A DNA stretch of 64,000 nucleotides, taken from the NCBI RefSeq assembly GCF_022606355.1, contig NZ_JAHHZQ010000001.1:248001-312000 (forward strand). Direction: 5' to 3'. The position numbers and the translations under genes are program-made. Shown here piece by piece: positions 44,964-53,610 of the stretch (positions within the stretch are counted from its first letter, which is position 1; every line of letters begins with the position of its first letter). Below the pieces are notes generated by a model. It was not told the DNA's origin, ran no database searches, and worked only from the letters and a program-made list of their open reading frames with translations. Source of the DNA: Leifsonia shinshuensis. GTDB lineage: Bacteria > Actinomycetota > Actinomycetes > Actinomycetales > Microbacteriaceae.

Positions 44964-46277
44964 ATGACCGATCTGCCACGCCGCCACCAGCGTGCGCGTG
45001 GGCCGGCGCCTGTCCGGCACGGGAGGCTGCCGAGGCGTCGGCTCGGTGTCTCGATCGTCAAGCTTCTCGCGTGCGTGGTGGCGGTCGCTCTGGTGAGCAG
45101 CGTCTCCGTCGCGGCCTATGCGGTGTGGGATGTCTCGCGTTCGGTCAAGCACGGCATCCATCTGGCGACGCTTCCCGGCCACACGGCGATCCCGCAGGAC
45201 ATCCCGAACGTCGCCGCGATCGACGGCGGTGTCAACCTGCTGCTGGCGGGCACGGACAGTCGCACAGGCCTCGGCGGGATCTACAACTCGCGCGACGAGC
45301 AGGCCGCCAGCACCGGCGAGGGCAACAACGACGTCACGATGCTGCTGCACATCGCCCAGGACCACAAGAGCATGGTGGTGGTCAGCTTCCCGCGCGACCT
45401 GATGGTGCGCATTCCTACCTGTCCCGCGCCGGACGGGAAGGGAACCGTGAGCGGCTCCTCCAAGGCGATGTTCAACACCGCGCTCTCGCGCGGCGGCCTG
45501 GCCTGCGTCGTCCTGACCGTGGAGAAGCTCACCGGACTGGCCATCCCGTTCGGCGCGGTCATCAACTTCAACGGCGTCAGCGCGATGTCGACAGCGGTCG
45601 GCGGGGTGACCGTGTGCCTGGCATCGAAGGTCAAGGATGAGTACACAACGCCACCGCTCGACCTGCCGGCCGGGCAGAACACCCTGGTCGGTGACGAGGC
45701 GCTCTCCTTCCTTCGAAGCAGACACGGCGTCGGCGACGGCAGCGACCTCGGCCGGATCTCGAACCAGCAGGTGTTCCTGTCGGCGCTCGCCCGCAAGATC
45801 GTCAGCGGCGGCGTGCTCTCCAACCCCATCCAGCTCTACGCCCTGGCCAAGGCGGCCGTGCAGAACATCACCCCGTCGGATTCGCTCACCAATCCCACGA
45901 CGCTCGTGCAGATCGCACTCGCCCTCAAGGACACCGGGCTCCAGAACATGGTCTTCCTGCAGTATCCGGCGGTGAGCGACCCCGACAACCCGCAACGCGT
46001 GATCCCGGATGAGGAGGCGGCCTCTGCGTTGAACGACGCGCTCGTCAACGACCAGCCTGTGGCCCTCACCGGAACCACGGGTCGCGCGGCGGAAGACCCG
46101 ACCGCGACCGGCACACCCACTCCGCCGGCCACGCCCACCCCGACCGACTCCGCCACCACCGCCCCCGGCGACGCCGGTTCCGGAGCCCCTGCTCCGACAT
46201 CGGGTCCGGTGAAACTGCCGTCCAACGTCACCGGGCAGACGGCCGCGCAGCAGACCTGCACCAAGGGCAACAACTGA
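44964..46277 (+). CDS. LytR-CpsA-Psr family wall glycopolymer ligase
   Basis: 437 residues. Basic N-terminus, one membrane anchor (about 29-52), then the LCP domain: NLLLAGTDSRTG, NDVTMLLHIAQDHKSMVVVSFPRDLMVRIP, LTGLAIPFGAVINFNGV, and RSRHGVGDGSDLGRISNQQVF with the Arg/Asp residues that bind the polyprenyl pyrophosphate. LCP enzymes attach secondary polymers to peptidoglycan at the cell surface. The C-terminal 70 residues are a Thr/Pro/Ala-rich tail. A -10-like TAGTAT/TATTCT lies about 40 nt before the ATG. Confidence 0.92.
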   Translation: MTDLPRRHQRARGPAPVRHGRLPRRRLGVSIVKLLACVVAVALVSSVSVAAYAVWDVSRSVKHGIHLATLPGHTAIPQDIPNVAAIDGGVNLLLAGTDSRTGLGGIYNSRDEQAASTGEGNNDVTMLLHIAQDHKSMVVVSFPRDLMVRIPTCPAPDGKGTVSGSSKAMFNTALSRGGLACVVLTVEKLTGLAIPFGAVINFNGVSAMSTAVGGVTVCLASKVKDEYTTPPLDLPAGQNTLVGDEALSFLRSRHGVGDGSDLGRISNQQVFLSALARKIVSGGVLSNPIQLYALAKAAVQNITPSDSLTNPTTLVQIALALKDTGLQNMVFLQYPAVSDPDNPQRVIPDEEAASALNDALVNDQPVALTGTTGRAAEDPTATGTPTPPATPTPTDSATTAPGDAGSGAPAPTSGPVKLPSNVTGQTAAQQTCTKGNN

Positions 46278-46303
46278 CTGTCGTCGAAAGCAGCAGCTCC
46301 CCG

Positions 46304-46507
46304 TCAGCCCGGGGGAGTCACCAGAAAGTGCCAGCCCAGCCACCACCAGAACAGCAGGATGGTGAAGCGCGCCGCGCGGTCGGCCATGATCCGGTCGAGG
46401 AGCGTGCCCAGCGGCGCGATCCGGTCGGGCCTCCACCTCGACTGCACGACGAGTGCGACCATGAGCACTCCGCACAGCACGAAGCCGCCGATGGTGACCC
46501 ACCTCAT
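46304..46507 (-). CDS. Small membrane protein (DUF6186-like)
   Basis: 67 residues with two hydrophobic helices (4-22 and 50-62) and a terminal FWWWLGWHFLVTPPG. This aromatic ending fits the DUF6186 small membrane proteins; name given from memory. ATG overlaps the stop of the upstream membrane protein (ATGA). Confidence 0.7.
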   Translation of the reverse strand: MRWVTIGGFVLCGVLMVALVVQSRWRPDRIAPLGTLLDRIMADRAARFTILLFWWWLGWHFLVTPPG

Positions 46508-47130
46508 GTCCGTCGCCCCCTGCGCAGGAGCGCATAACCGCCGAGGAGCCAGCACGCGACGAGGAGCGCCCGCGCCGGCGGCCACGCGAGCACCGGGTCG
46601 ATCAGGTCGGAGAGGGCGGGGAACGCCGTCTCGCTGCCGGTGAGGTCGCGGCCGAGGAAGAAGACACCGATCTCCCACAGGCAGCCGGCGACGATCACGA
46701 TCGACCAGAGGACGGCCGCCCGGCGGACCGCGGCGCTGGGCGCTCGGCGCGCGCCCTCGCCGCGATCGGCCCACGCGACCGGCAGCAGCAGGATGCCGAG
46801 GCCCACCACGATGGCCGTGTCCGCCATGCTGTAGAGGCGAGTGAACCCGAGAGTGAGCGAGGCGACCGCGATCAGGACGTAGGCGACCACCCGGCGCGAG
46901 ACCGTGTCGCGATCGGCCGGCATCCGCAGCGGGATCCGCAACCAGCCGAGCGCGTCGAAGACGAGCACGACGGCGCCGACCGCGTAGATCGCGGCATCGA
47001 CGGGCGCGCCGCGCACGACGTGGAAGATGGCGGTGACGACCAGCACGCCGGTCCAGCCGGCGCGCATGATCACCGTCGCCGACAGTCGGCGGCGGCTCGG
47101 TGACGGCACGGAGCGTTGCTCCCGATCCAC
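46504..47130 (-). CDS. Hypothetical multi-pass membrane protein
   Basis: 208 residues, about six hydrophobic segments (GWTGVLVVTAIFHVV, AAIYAVGAVVLVFDAL, VVAYVLIAVASLTLGF, TAIVVGLGILLLPVAWA, AVLWSIVIVAGCLWEIGVFF, ALLVACWLLGGYALL) and a basic C-terminus RRGRRT. No family recognised. Start GTG 47130 has a TACGGT hexamer 7 nt upstream and no Shine-Dalgarno. Operon with the 67-residue gene. Confidence 0.72.
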   Translation of the reverse strand: MDREQRSVPSPSRRRLSATVIMRAGWTGVLVVTAIFHVVRGAPVDAAIYAVGAVVLVFDALGWLRIPLRMPADRDTVSRRVVAYVLIAVASLTLGFTRLYSMADTAIVVGLGILLLPVAWADRGEGARRAPSAAVRRAAVLWSIVIVAGCLWEIGVFFLGRDLTGSETAFPALSDLIDPVLAWPPARALLVACWLLGGYALLRRGRRT

Positions 47131-47212
47131 GAGGCATACCGTACGCCAGAACGCGGCGCCGCTTGCGCGCGGGCGCGCCGGGTCGTTGAATGAGTCCATG
47201 GCCGGAGACAGA

Positions 47213-48586
47213 ATGACATCACTGCAACTCCGTGTCCTGCTCATCGCCATCCTCGCCAGCTTCGTCGCGTTCCTCGACGGCGCCGTCATCAACGTCGCCC
47301 TGCCGGCGATCGACAGGGAGCTCGGCGGCGGCCTGCCGCTGCAGCAATGGGTGGTCGACGCCTACCTGGTCACGCTCGGGTCGTTGATCCTGATCGCCGG
47401 TTCGCTCTCGGACGTGTTCGGCCGCACACGCATCCTCTACGTCGGCCTGATCGGTTTCGGCATCACCTCGCTGCTGTGCGCGTTCGCGCCGAGCGGGGTC
47501 TTCCTGGTGCTGTCGCGCGCCCTGCAGGGTGTCGCCGGCGCGCTGCTGGTTCCGAGCTCCCTGGCGATCATCATCTCCCGCTTCGAGGGGCCGGCCCAGG
47601 CCAAGGCGATCGGGCGCTGGACCGCCTGGACGGGCATCGCGATGATCGCGGGTCCCGTCGTCGGCGGCTTCTTCGTCGACGCGCTGTCGTGGCGCTGGGT
47701 GTTCGTGATCAACGTCATCCCGATCGCCGTGACACTCGTGCTCATGCTGACGCTGGGTGACACGGACACCGGCTCGGGCGGCCGTGTCGATGTCATCGGC
47801 GCGGTGCTCGGCTCGGTCGGGCTGGCGGGCACCGTCTTCGCGCTCATCGAGCAGGGCTCCTACGGCTGGGGGAGTCCGCGGGTGTGGATCCCGTTCGTGG
47901 TCGGTGTGCTGTCTCTGATCGGCTTCTTCATCGCGGAGACCCGGGTCAAGCAGCCGATGCTGCCGCTCGGGCTGTTCTCCGTCCACAACTTCTGGGTCGG
48001 CAATCTCGCCACCGCGTTCGTCTACGGTGCGCTCTCGTTCGGCCCGCTGATGGTCACGCTGTTCCTGCAGCAGGTCGCCGGCTTCTCCGCGTTCGTCGCC
48101 GGCTTCGTGTTCATCCCGTCCACGCTGTGCATGCTCCTGCTCTCCGGCTTCTTCGGCGGCCTGGCCGGCAAGTACGGTCCGCGGTTCTTCATGGCGTTCG
48201 GGCCGATCCTGGCATCGCTGGGCTTCCTCTGGCTGCTGATGCTGGGAGCGAACGTGGACTACTGGTTCGAGCTGCTGCCGGCCGTGCTGCTCTTCGGAGT
48301 CGGCCTCTCGATGACCGTCGCTCCGCTCACCAGCGCGATCCTCGGCTCCATCCACCCCGGGCAGGCGGGCATCGGGTCGGCTGTGAACAACGCCGTCTCG
48401 CGCATCGCAGGGCTCCTCACCGTCGCCATGGCGGGCATCGTCATCGGCCAGAAGCTGGACGTCGACGGGATGCACCGGGCGATGCTCGCCACGGCGGGAC
48501 TCCTCATCGTGGGGGGCGTGGTCTCGGCGATCGGGATCCGGAACCACGAGCCAGCGGCCGAGCCGATTCAGACCGCGATCGACTGA
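47213..48586 (+). CDS. MFS drug:H+ antiporter, DHA2 family
   Basis: 457 residues with about 14 hydrophobic segments. FVAFLDGAVINVALPAIDREL in TM1 and motif A GSLSDVFGRTRIL between TM2 and TM3 place it in the EmrB/QacA (DHA2) group of multidrug exporters; motif C (GIAMIAGPVVGGFF) is also present. ATG 47213 was preferred because GGAG lies 5 nt upstream; ATG 47198, five codons earlier and 6 nt after a TTGAAT hexamer, is the alternative. No divergent regulator is present. Confidence 0.88.
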   Translation: MTSLQLRVLLIAILASFVAFLDGAVINVALPAIDRELGGGLPLQQWVVDAYLVTLGSLILIAGSLSDVFGRTRILYVGLIGFGITSLLCAFAPSGVFLVLSRALQGVAGALLVPSSLAIIISRFEGPAQAKAIGRWTAWTGIAMIAGPVVGGFFVDALSWRWVFVINVIPIAVTLVLMLTLGDTDTGSGGRVDVIGAVLGSVGLAGTVFALIEQGSYGWGSPRVWIPFVVGVLSLIGFFIAETRVKQPMLPLGLFSVHNFWVGNLATAFVYGALSFGPLMVTLFLQQVAGFSAFVAGFVFIPSTLCMLLLSGFFGGLAGKYGPRFFMAFGPILASLGFLWLLMLGANVDYWFELLPAVLLFGVGLSMTVAPLTSAILGSIHPGQAGIGSAVNNAVSRIAGLLTVAMAGIVIGQKLDVDGMHRAMLATAGLLIVGGVVSAIGIRNHEPAAEPIQTAID

Positions 48587-49401
48587 CCGGCCAGCGCGAG
48601 CATCACGACGTCGACGATCGCGCAGGTCATGATGAGCTGCATCAGCAGCCGCGTCGGGCTCCGCCGGAGCAGGAGGATCACGCCGGCGACCACCGCGCCG
48701 AGGCCGATGACCAGGCCGACGATGAGCAGCGGTCGCACGGGGAGACCGGGCCCGACGGTGATGAGGACGGTCGCGGCCGCGAGGCACGCGAACGCGAGCA
48801 GCCCGCTCGCCCGCACGCCCAGCCGGTGCGGGAGTCCGCGGATCCCGGTCCTGGCGTCGTCGGCGAGGTCGGGGAGCACGTTGGTGACGTGCGCCGCGAT
48901 TCCGAGGAGGGCGCCGGCGGCGAGCACCCAGAGGGCCGGCCACGCCGGCCGGACCTGACCGAGCGTCGCGATCGCCGGGAGCAGGCCGAAGCTCACCGCG
49001 AACGGCACGAAGGAGAACACCGTCGACTTGAGCCCGAGGTTGTACGCCCAGCCGCCCGCGAGCGCGACCGCGTGGGCGATCAGTGCCCCGGCTCCGAGGA
49101 ACGCAGTGGTCACGACCGCGAGACCGAGGGCGACGAACGCGGAGGCGCGCACCGCAGCCGTGGGGATGTCGCCGCGAGCGGCCGGCTTGTCGGCGCGGGC
49201 GACCTCCCGATCGCGGGCGGCGTCGAGCCAGTCGTTCGACCAGCCGATCGAGAGCTGGCCGAACAGGATGGCGAGCGCGAGGATCCCGAGCCGCCCGGGC
49301 GGATAGCCGAGGCCGATGCCCAGCACGGTCGCCACCACGGTGACGACGAGTGTCGGCCCCGGGTGGCTGGCGAGCAGCAGCGAGATCGGCTTGGACGCCA
49401 T
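48568..49401 (-). CDS. UbiA family prenyltransferase
   Basis: 277-residue membrane prenyltransferase with about eight or nine hydrophobic segments. First Asp-rich motif NDWLDAARDREVARADKP near residue 48 and second DLADDARTGIRGLPHRLG near 177, both needed for Mg-pyrophosphate binding. The missing MenA context (no men genes nearby) leaves its acceptor unknown. Start ATG 49401 has TACGAT 6 nt upstream (leaderless). Its 3' end overlaps the convergent MFS gene by 19 nt. Confidence 0.88.
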   Translation of the reverse strand: MASKPISLLLASHPGPTLVVTVVATVLGIGLGYPPGRLGILALAILFGQLSIGWSNDWLDAARDREVARADKPAARGDIPTAAVRASAFVALGLAVVTTAFLGAGALIAHAVALAGGWAYNLGLKSTVFSFVPFAVSFGLLPAIATLGQVRPAWPALWVLAAGALLGIAAHVTNVLPDLADDARTGIRGLPHRLGVRASGLLAFACLAAATVLITVGPGLPVRPLLIVGLVIGLGAVVAGVILLLRRSPTRLLMQLIMTCAIVDVVMLALAGQSIAV

Positions 49402-49407
49402 GCCGCC

Positions 49408-49413
49408 ATCGTA
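49408..49413 (-). promoter_or_regulatory. -10 element for leaderless UbiA-family gene
   Basis: TACGAT on the minus strand, 6 nt before ATG 49401. Confidence 0.45.
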
Positions 49414-49459
49414 GGCGGTGCATCGCCGCCGGCGATGCAGCACCGTTCCGCGCTCGCCT

Positions 49460-49499
49460 GCAAGCCGCTTGCGTCCAGATGCAAGAAGTTGCGTACACT
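49460..49499 (+). promoter_or_regulatory. lacI-family promoter with overlapping three-half-site operator
   Basis: GCAAG (49460-49464), CTTGC (49468-49472) and GCAAG (49481-49485) alternate, giving two overlapping palindromes: GCAAG-CCG-CTTGC and CTTGC-N8-GCAAG. A TACACT -10 (49494-49499) follows, 6 nt before the ATG, so bound repressor would cover the -35 region. TGCAAG half-sites are typical of LacI/GalR operators. Confidence 0.65.
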
Positions 49500-49505
49500 G
49501 TCCGC

Positions 49506-50522
49506 ATGTCGAAGCGTCTCGCGGAGGTCGCCCGCAAGGTGGGCGTCAGTGAAGCAACCGTCAGTCGGGTCCTCAACGACAAACCGGGAGTCTCCGATGC
49601 CACGCGGCAGGCGGTTCTGACCGCGCTCGACGTCCTCGGTTACGAGCGCCCCACCAAGCTGCGCGGGGAGCGGGCGAGGCTCGTCGGGCTCGTCCTCCCC
49701 GAGCTGCAGAATCCGATCTTCCCCGCCTTCGCCGAGATCATCGGCGGAGCCCTCGCCCAGAACGGCTACACGCCGGTGCTCTGCATGCAGACGGCCGGTG
49801 GGATCTCGGAGGCCGACTACGTCGAACTCCTGTTGCAGCAGCAGGTGTCCGGAGTGATCTTCGTCGGCGGCGCTTACGCCCAGGAGGGCGCGTCCCACGA
49901 GCATTACGTGCGGCTGGCCGAGCTGCACCTGCCGACCGTGCTGGTGAACGCCCCGGTCGACGCTGTGCGGTTCGCGACCGTCTCCTGCGACGACTCCGTC
50001 GCGACGGCGCAGGCGCTCGGTCATCTGCGCTCCCTCGGTCACGAGCGCATCGGCCTGCTCCTGGGGCCGCGTGACCATGTGCCGTCCCAGCGCAAGCTCG
50101 CCGCCGCGCGGCGGCTGTCGGCCGAGGCGGGGCAGGAGCTCGACGACGCGCTCATCGTTCACTCGCTCTACTCGCTGGAGGCCGGTCAGGCGGCGGCGAC
50201 GCGCCTGCTGCGCGCCGGCGTGACGGCGATGGTGTGTGCCAGCGACCCGATGGCGCTCGGCGCGATCCGTGCGGTGCGCCGGGCCGGGCTGAGCGTGCCG
50301 CGGGACGTCTCGATCGTCGGATACGACGACTCGGCGCTCATGAACACCACCGAGCCTCCGCTTACCACCATCCGCCAGCCCATCGAGCCGATGGGGCGTA
50401 CGGTCATCGAGCTCCTGCTCCGCCAGATCTCGAGCGACTCCGCGCTGCACGACGAGCTGCTCTTCGAGCCGGAGCTGGTCGTGCGCGGCTCGACCGGACC
50501 GGCGCCGCACAGCCTCCCGTAG
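49506..50522 (+). CDS. LacI family transcriptional regulator
   Basis: 338 residues. N-terminal LacI HTH: RLAEVARKVGVSEATVSRVLNDKPGVS, followed by the hinge KLRGERARLVGLVLPELQNPIF and a periplasmic-binding-protein-like sensor domain ending MGRTVIELLLRQI. Likely senses a sugar. Its own promoter overlaps a palindromic operator. The downstream GH3 glycosidase, 85 nt away with its own promoter, is a candidate functional partner, though no matching operator is seen before it. Confidence 0.92.
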   Translation: MSKRLAEVARKVGVSEATVSRVLNDKPGVSDATRQAVLTALDVLGYERPTKLRGERARLVGLVLPELQNPIFPAFAEIIGGALAQNGYTPVLCMQTAGGISEADYVELLLQQQVSGVIFVGGAYAQEGASHEHYVRLAELHLPTVLVNAPVDAVRFATVSCDDSVATAQALGHLRSLGHERIGLLLGPRDHVPSQRKLAAARRLSAEAGQELDDALIVHSLYSLEAGQAAATRLLRAGVTAMVCASDPMALGAIRAVRRAGLSVPRDVSIVGYDDSALMNTTEPPLTTIRQPIEPMGRTVIELLLRQISSDSALHDELLFEPELVVRGSTGPAPHSLP

Positions 50523-50595
50523 CGCGTCGGCGGCACGAAATCGCAACGTGTCGTCGACTTCGTGCAGACACCGGGGCTTGTCAGGGGCGAGGGGT

Positions 50596-50601
50596 TACCA
50601 T
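50596..50601 (+). promoter_or_regulatory. -10 element for leaderless GH3 gene
   Basis: TACCAT, 6 nt before GTG 50608. Confidence 0.45.
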
Positions 50602-50607
50602 CGGTCG

Positions 50608-51774
50608 GTGCGCCGCTCCCGATGGATGACGGCCGCCGCTCTCGTCGTCCTGACCGCGACGCTCGCAGGGTGCGCGGCAGCTGGTTCGTCACGCCCGGCC
50701 GCGGATCCGGGCGTCGGCCGGTCGGCATCACGGCCGCCGTCGCCGACGGCCACCGTCGACCCGGTCGCGGCGTATGCCGATCAGCGCCTGCGCAACCTGA
50801 CGCTCCGGCAGAAGGTGGCGAGTCTGTTCATGCTGCACGTCCCGGGCACGGATCCCGCGACGCTGAGACAGTTCGTCGACCGTTACGGTCTCGGCGGTGT
50901 CATCCTGATGCCCGACAACATTCCGGCGTCGCCGCAGGCGCTCGCGGCCCTGACCGCGGCGACCCGTGCCTCGGACCCCGGCCTGCCCCCGCTGGTCGGC
51001 ATCGATGAGGAGGGCGGCGACGTCACCCGACTGCCCTGGGACGGGCAGCCGGGGGCAGAGACGCTGCGGTCGCTCCCGCCCGCCGCAACCCAGGCGGCGT
51101 TCGCTCAGCGTGCGGAGCTCCTGAAGCAGGTCGGGGTCACCCTCAACTTCGGGACGATCGCCGACGTGACCGCAGATCCGCGCTCGTTCATCTCCGACCG
51201 CATACTCGGAACCGACCCGGCGTCGTCGGCCGCCCGCGTCGCCGCATCGGTGGCGGGGGAGCGCGGGAGCGTCCTCAGCACCCTCAAGCACTTCCCCGGG
51301 CACGGGGAGACGGAGGCCGACTCTCACCACGCCGTACCGACCGCCGCCGTCGACCAGGCCCGCTGGGCCGCGCAGGATGCGCCGTCGTTCCGAGCGGGCA
51401 TCGCAGCGGGTGCGGAGGTCGTCATGTTCGGCCACCTCGTCTACAGCGGGGTGGATGCTGCGCCGGCATCCCTGTCGCCGACCTGGCACCGCATCCTCGC
51501 CGATGAACTGGGCTTCCGCGGCGTCACGATCACCGACGACCTGCGCATGCTGCAGGACACGGGCCTGCCGCAGTATGCGGATGCCGGCGCCGACGCCGTG
51601 GCCGCGATCGCGGCGGGCAACACGATGGTGCTGATGATCCAGGGTGCCGACACCGACCCTGCCGCGCTCCTCGACGCCGTGGTCGCCGCCGTCCAGGACG
51701 GGCGGATCCCGTCGTCCCGGATCGACGCCGATGCCCGCGCTCTGCTGGAACTGCGGCGCTCACTGGCTCGCTAG
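50608..51774 (+). CDS. Glycoside hydrolase family 3 lipoprotein (NagZ-like)
   Basis: 388 residues. Signal peptide with lipobox LAGC (Cys near 23), then a GH3 N-terminal barrel: LVGIDEEGGDVTRLP near 130, the NagZ signature LKHFPGHGETEADSHHAVP near 228 (contains the His of the catalytic Asp-His dyad) and the nucleophile Asp in GVTITDDLRM near 310. Only the first GH3 domain is present, as in NagZ. It would trim beta-N-acetylglucosaminides, likely from wall fragments, outside the cell. GTG 50608 is supported by the -10; the longer frame lacks a start signal. Confidence 0.9.
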   Translation: MRRSRWMTAAALVVLTATLAGCAAAGSSRPAADPGVGRSASRPPSPTATVDPVAAYADQRLRNLTLRQKVASLFMLHVPGTDPATLRQFVDRYGLGGVILMPDNIPASPQALAALTAATRASDPGLPPLVGIDEEGGDVTRLPWDGQPGAETLRSLPPAATQAAFAQRAELLKQVGVTLNFGTIADVTADPRSFISDRILGTDPASSAARVAASVAGERGSVLSTLKHFPGHGETEADSHHAVPTAAVDQARWAAQDAPSFRAGIAAGAEVVMFGHLVYSGVDAAPASLSPTWHRILADELGFRGVTITDDLRMLQDTGLPQYADAGADAVAAIAAGNTMVLMIQGADTDPAALLDAVVAAVQDGRIPSSRIDADARALLELRRSLAR

Positions 51775-51881
51775 GGTGACGCGTCAACTTTTTTTCGAGA
51801 TTTCGGAATAGCGCCCGGAAGCATGCAGTTGCATGGAGCTGACAGCGTCCGACAACACAAGCTTCGAGCAAGGAGAACCGA

Positions 51882-52433
51882 ATGAGCATCGACATCCCCG
51901 GGTACAAGGCCGGCACCTGGACCATCGACCCCACCCACAGCGAGGTGGGCTTCAGCATCCGCCACCTCATGATCAGCAAAGTGAAGGGCGTCTTCGAGAA
52001 CTTCGACGCCACGTTCGTCACGGCTGAGAACCCGCTCGAGTCGACCGTCTCGGCGAAGGCGCACGTCGCGTCCATCAACACCAAGAACAGCGACCGCGAC
52101 GCGCACCTGCGCACCGGCGACTTCTTCCTGGCCGAGGAGTTCCCGACGATCGACTTCGTGTCGACCGGCGTGCGTCACGAGGACGGCGAGTTCCTCGTCG
52201 ACGGCGACCTGACGATCAAGGGCGTGACCAAGCCCGTCACGTTCGAGTTCGACTTCGGCGGCTTCGGCCAGGACCCGTACGGCAACTACAAGGCCGGCGC
52301 GACCGCCAAGACCAAGATCAACCGTGAGGACTTCGGACTCACCTACAACGCCGCCCTCGAGACCGGCGGCATGCTGCTCGGCGACGACGTCGTGATCACC
52401 CTCGAGCTGCAGGCTGTGCTCGCGCAGGCGTGA
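51882..52433 (+). CDS. YceI family protein
   Basis: 183 residues. Lipocalin-like YceI fold: WTIDPTHSEVGFSIRHLMISKVKGVFENFDA at the start, VDGDLTIKGVTKPVTFEF in the middle, and NREDFGLTYNAALETGGMLLGDDVVITLELQA at the end. Family members bind polyisoprenoids. There is no signal peptide, so it stays in the cytoplasm, unlike E. coli YceI. AAGGAGAA precedes the ATG. Terminated by a hairpin that is nearly identical to the one after the Tat-exported gene. Confidence 0.92.
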   Translation: MSIDIPGYKAGTWTIDPTHSEVGFSIRHLMISKVKGVFENFDATFVTAENPLESTVSAKAHVASINTKNSDRDAHLRTGDFFLAEEFPTIDFVSTGVRHEDGEFLVDGDLTIKGVTKPVTFEFDFGGFGQDPYGNYKAGATAKTKINREDFGLTYNAALETGGMLLGDDVVITLELQAVLAQA

Positions 52434-52461
52434 CGCACGCTCGCTCCTGAGGACGAACGGA

Positions 52462-52497
52462 AGAACGCCCTCCTTCCTGCGGGAAGGAGGGCGTTCT
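52462..52497. terminator. Terminator hairpin, YceI / exported protein 1
   Basis: 16-bp perfect stem; the inner 15 bp are GAACGCCCTCCTTCC / GGAAGGAGGGCGTTC with loop TGCG. Lies between convergent yceI and exported gene 1. The same 15-bp arms recur at 53551-53592. Confidence 0.9.
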
Positions 52498-52516
52498 CAT
52501 GCTTCCGAGCGTCCCG

Positions 52517-53431
52517 TCAATAGCTGAGTCGCCACGTGGCGACGTAGTTCGGGAAGCGCGGGAAGGTGAGGAAGAAGTACGCCCAGCCGCCGGGATTGGC
52601 GGTGTTCGTCAACTTGCTGCGAACGACGGCGACAGGAACGCTGAGCGTCCCGTTCGACGAGGCCGTTCCGCTCTGGAACGTGCTCCCCCCGAGGGGCTGC
52701 CCGTGGAAGGCGAAGCTGGTATCGCCGGGCTTGCCCGCCCAGACCAGGTTCGGACTCCCCGTATAGGTGGAACTGAGGTTCCAGTCGAGGCGGCCCTTCA
52801 TCTCCTTGAAGGCCGGGGGAGTGCCTCGGGAGAGCTGCCCGCCGATCTTCAGCCAGTTCGCTGCGGCGGTGGACTTGCGCTCGAACGCGCCGATCCAACT
52901 GTCGACGAGGAATCCGTTGGCGTTGACCGTTCGTGTGCCAGGGCCGGCGCTGTCCACTTGGTTTCCGGCTCCCGGCTGGTTCATTATGAGCGCCGACATC
53001 AAGTAGATCCCGCTGTTGTCATGGGTGACGGTGATCGTCGTCGTGGCGTCGACATACCCGTCGGCTCGGACGGTGATCGCGGTCGAGTCGTTGACGTCGA
53101 GGGCCTTCACCGGAAAGGTGAACAGCGTCTTGCCGCCGGTGGGAACGGTCGTCGGGCCGCTCAGGACCCCGGGGGTGCTGTAGCCGACAGTGACGTGCGT
53201 GGGAACCGAGCCGCCGGTGGGAACGGTCAGCTGCACGGCGAGGGTGGCCGTGTAGCCGCTGCCGATGATGTCCTCAGGGTCGACGAACGTGATGAGCCCG
53301 AGGGTGGACGTCGCGTAGGCGGGGGCGGCGGTGGCCAGCACGATCGCCGGCGTGGTCCACGCGGCCGCCCCGACGAGCGTGCGGCGGCTCACGCCGGTGG
53401 ACGGGTGGGAGGATGCGAGGGGCGGTGGCAC
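52517..53431 (-). CDS. Tat-exported surface protein, paralogue 1
   Basis: 304 residues. Twin-arginine signal SRRTLVGAAAWTTPAIVLA near residues 15-33, ending AAPAYA before TST. The mature part has an Ig-like beta-sandwich region (VQLTVPTGGSVPTHVTVGYS, TVPTGGKTLFTFPVKALDVND) followed by a 170-residue unknown domain ending FPNYVATWRLSY. No sorting signal (LPXTG) or lipobox, so it is probably released or loosely wall-bound. Start GTG 53431 with AGGAG 7 nt upstream. Similar over its full length to the next exported gene. Confidence 0.82.
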   Translation of the reverse strand: MPPPLASSHPSTGVSRRTLVGAAAWTTPAIVLATAAPAYATSTLGLITFVDPEDIIGSGYTATLAVQLTVPTGGSVPTHVTVGYSTPGVLSGPTTVPTGGKTLFTFPVKALDVNDSTAITVRADGYVDATTTITVTHDNSGIYLMSALIMNQPGAGNQVDSAGPGTRTVNANGFLVDSWIGAFERKSTAAANWLKIGGQLSRGTPPAFKEMKGRLDWNLSSTYTGSPNLVWAGKPGDTSFAFHGQPLGGSTFQSGTASSNGTLSVPVAVVRSKLTNTANPGGWAYFFLTFPRFPNYVATWRLSY

Positions 53432-53494
53432 GGTCGGCTCCTAGGGGTCGAGGTATGTGGCAGAGATATGTCACGTGGAAACAAGAGACATGGA

Positions 53495-53504
53495 AGATAT
53501 TAGT
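53495..53504 (-). promoter_or_regulatory. Shared promoter-type motif, exported gene 1
   Basis: AGATATTAGT on the plus strand (ACTAATATCT in gene orientation), 64 nt before the start. The identical 10-mer lies 66 nt before the paralogous gene 2. It is an AT-rich island in GC-rich DNA and probably holds the -10 (TAATAT). Confidence 0.55.
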
Positions 53505-53550
53505 CATAAGAGTCCTTCGACGGAAATCGCGTGAAACCTTGCGCTCGACG

Positions 53551-53592
53551 TAAGGAACGCCCTCCTTCCCGGGGGAAGGAGGGCGTTCCTTA
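53551..53592. terminator. Terminator hairpin, exported protein 2
   Basis: Near-perfect palindrome with 20-bp arms and 2 central bases (in RNA, a shorter stem with a 4-6-nt loop). It contains GAACGCCCTCCTTCC, the arm also found at 52463-52477, and lies 18 nt after the stop of exported gene 2. Confidence 0.88.
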
Positions 53593-53610
53593 CGGTGTCG
53601 GCGGGCCGCG

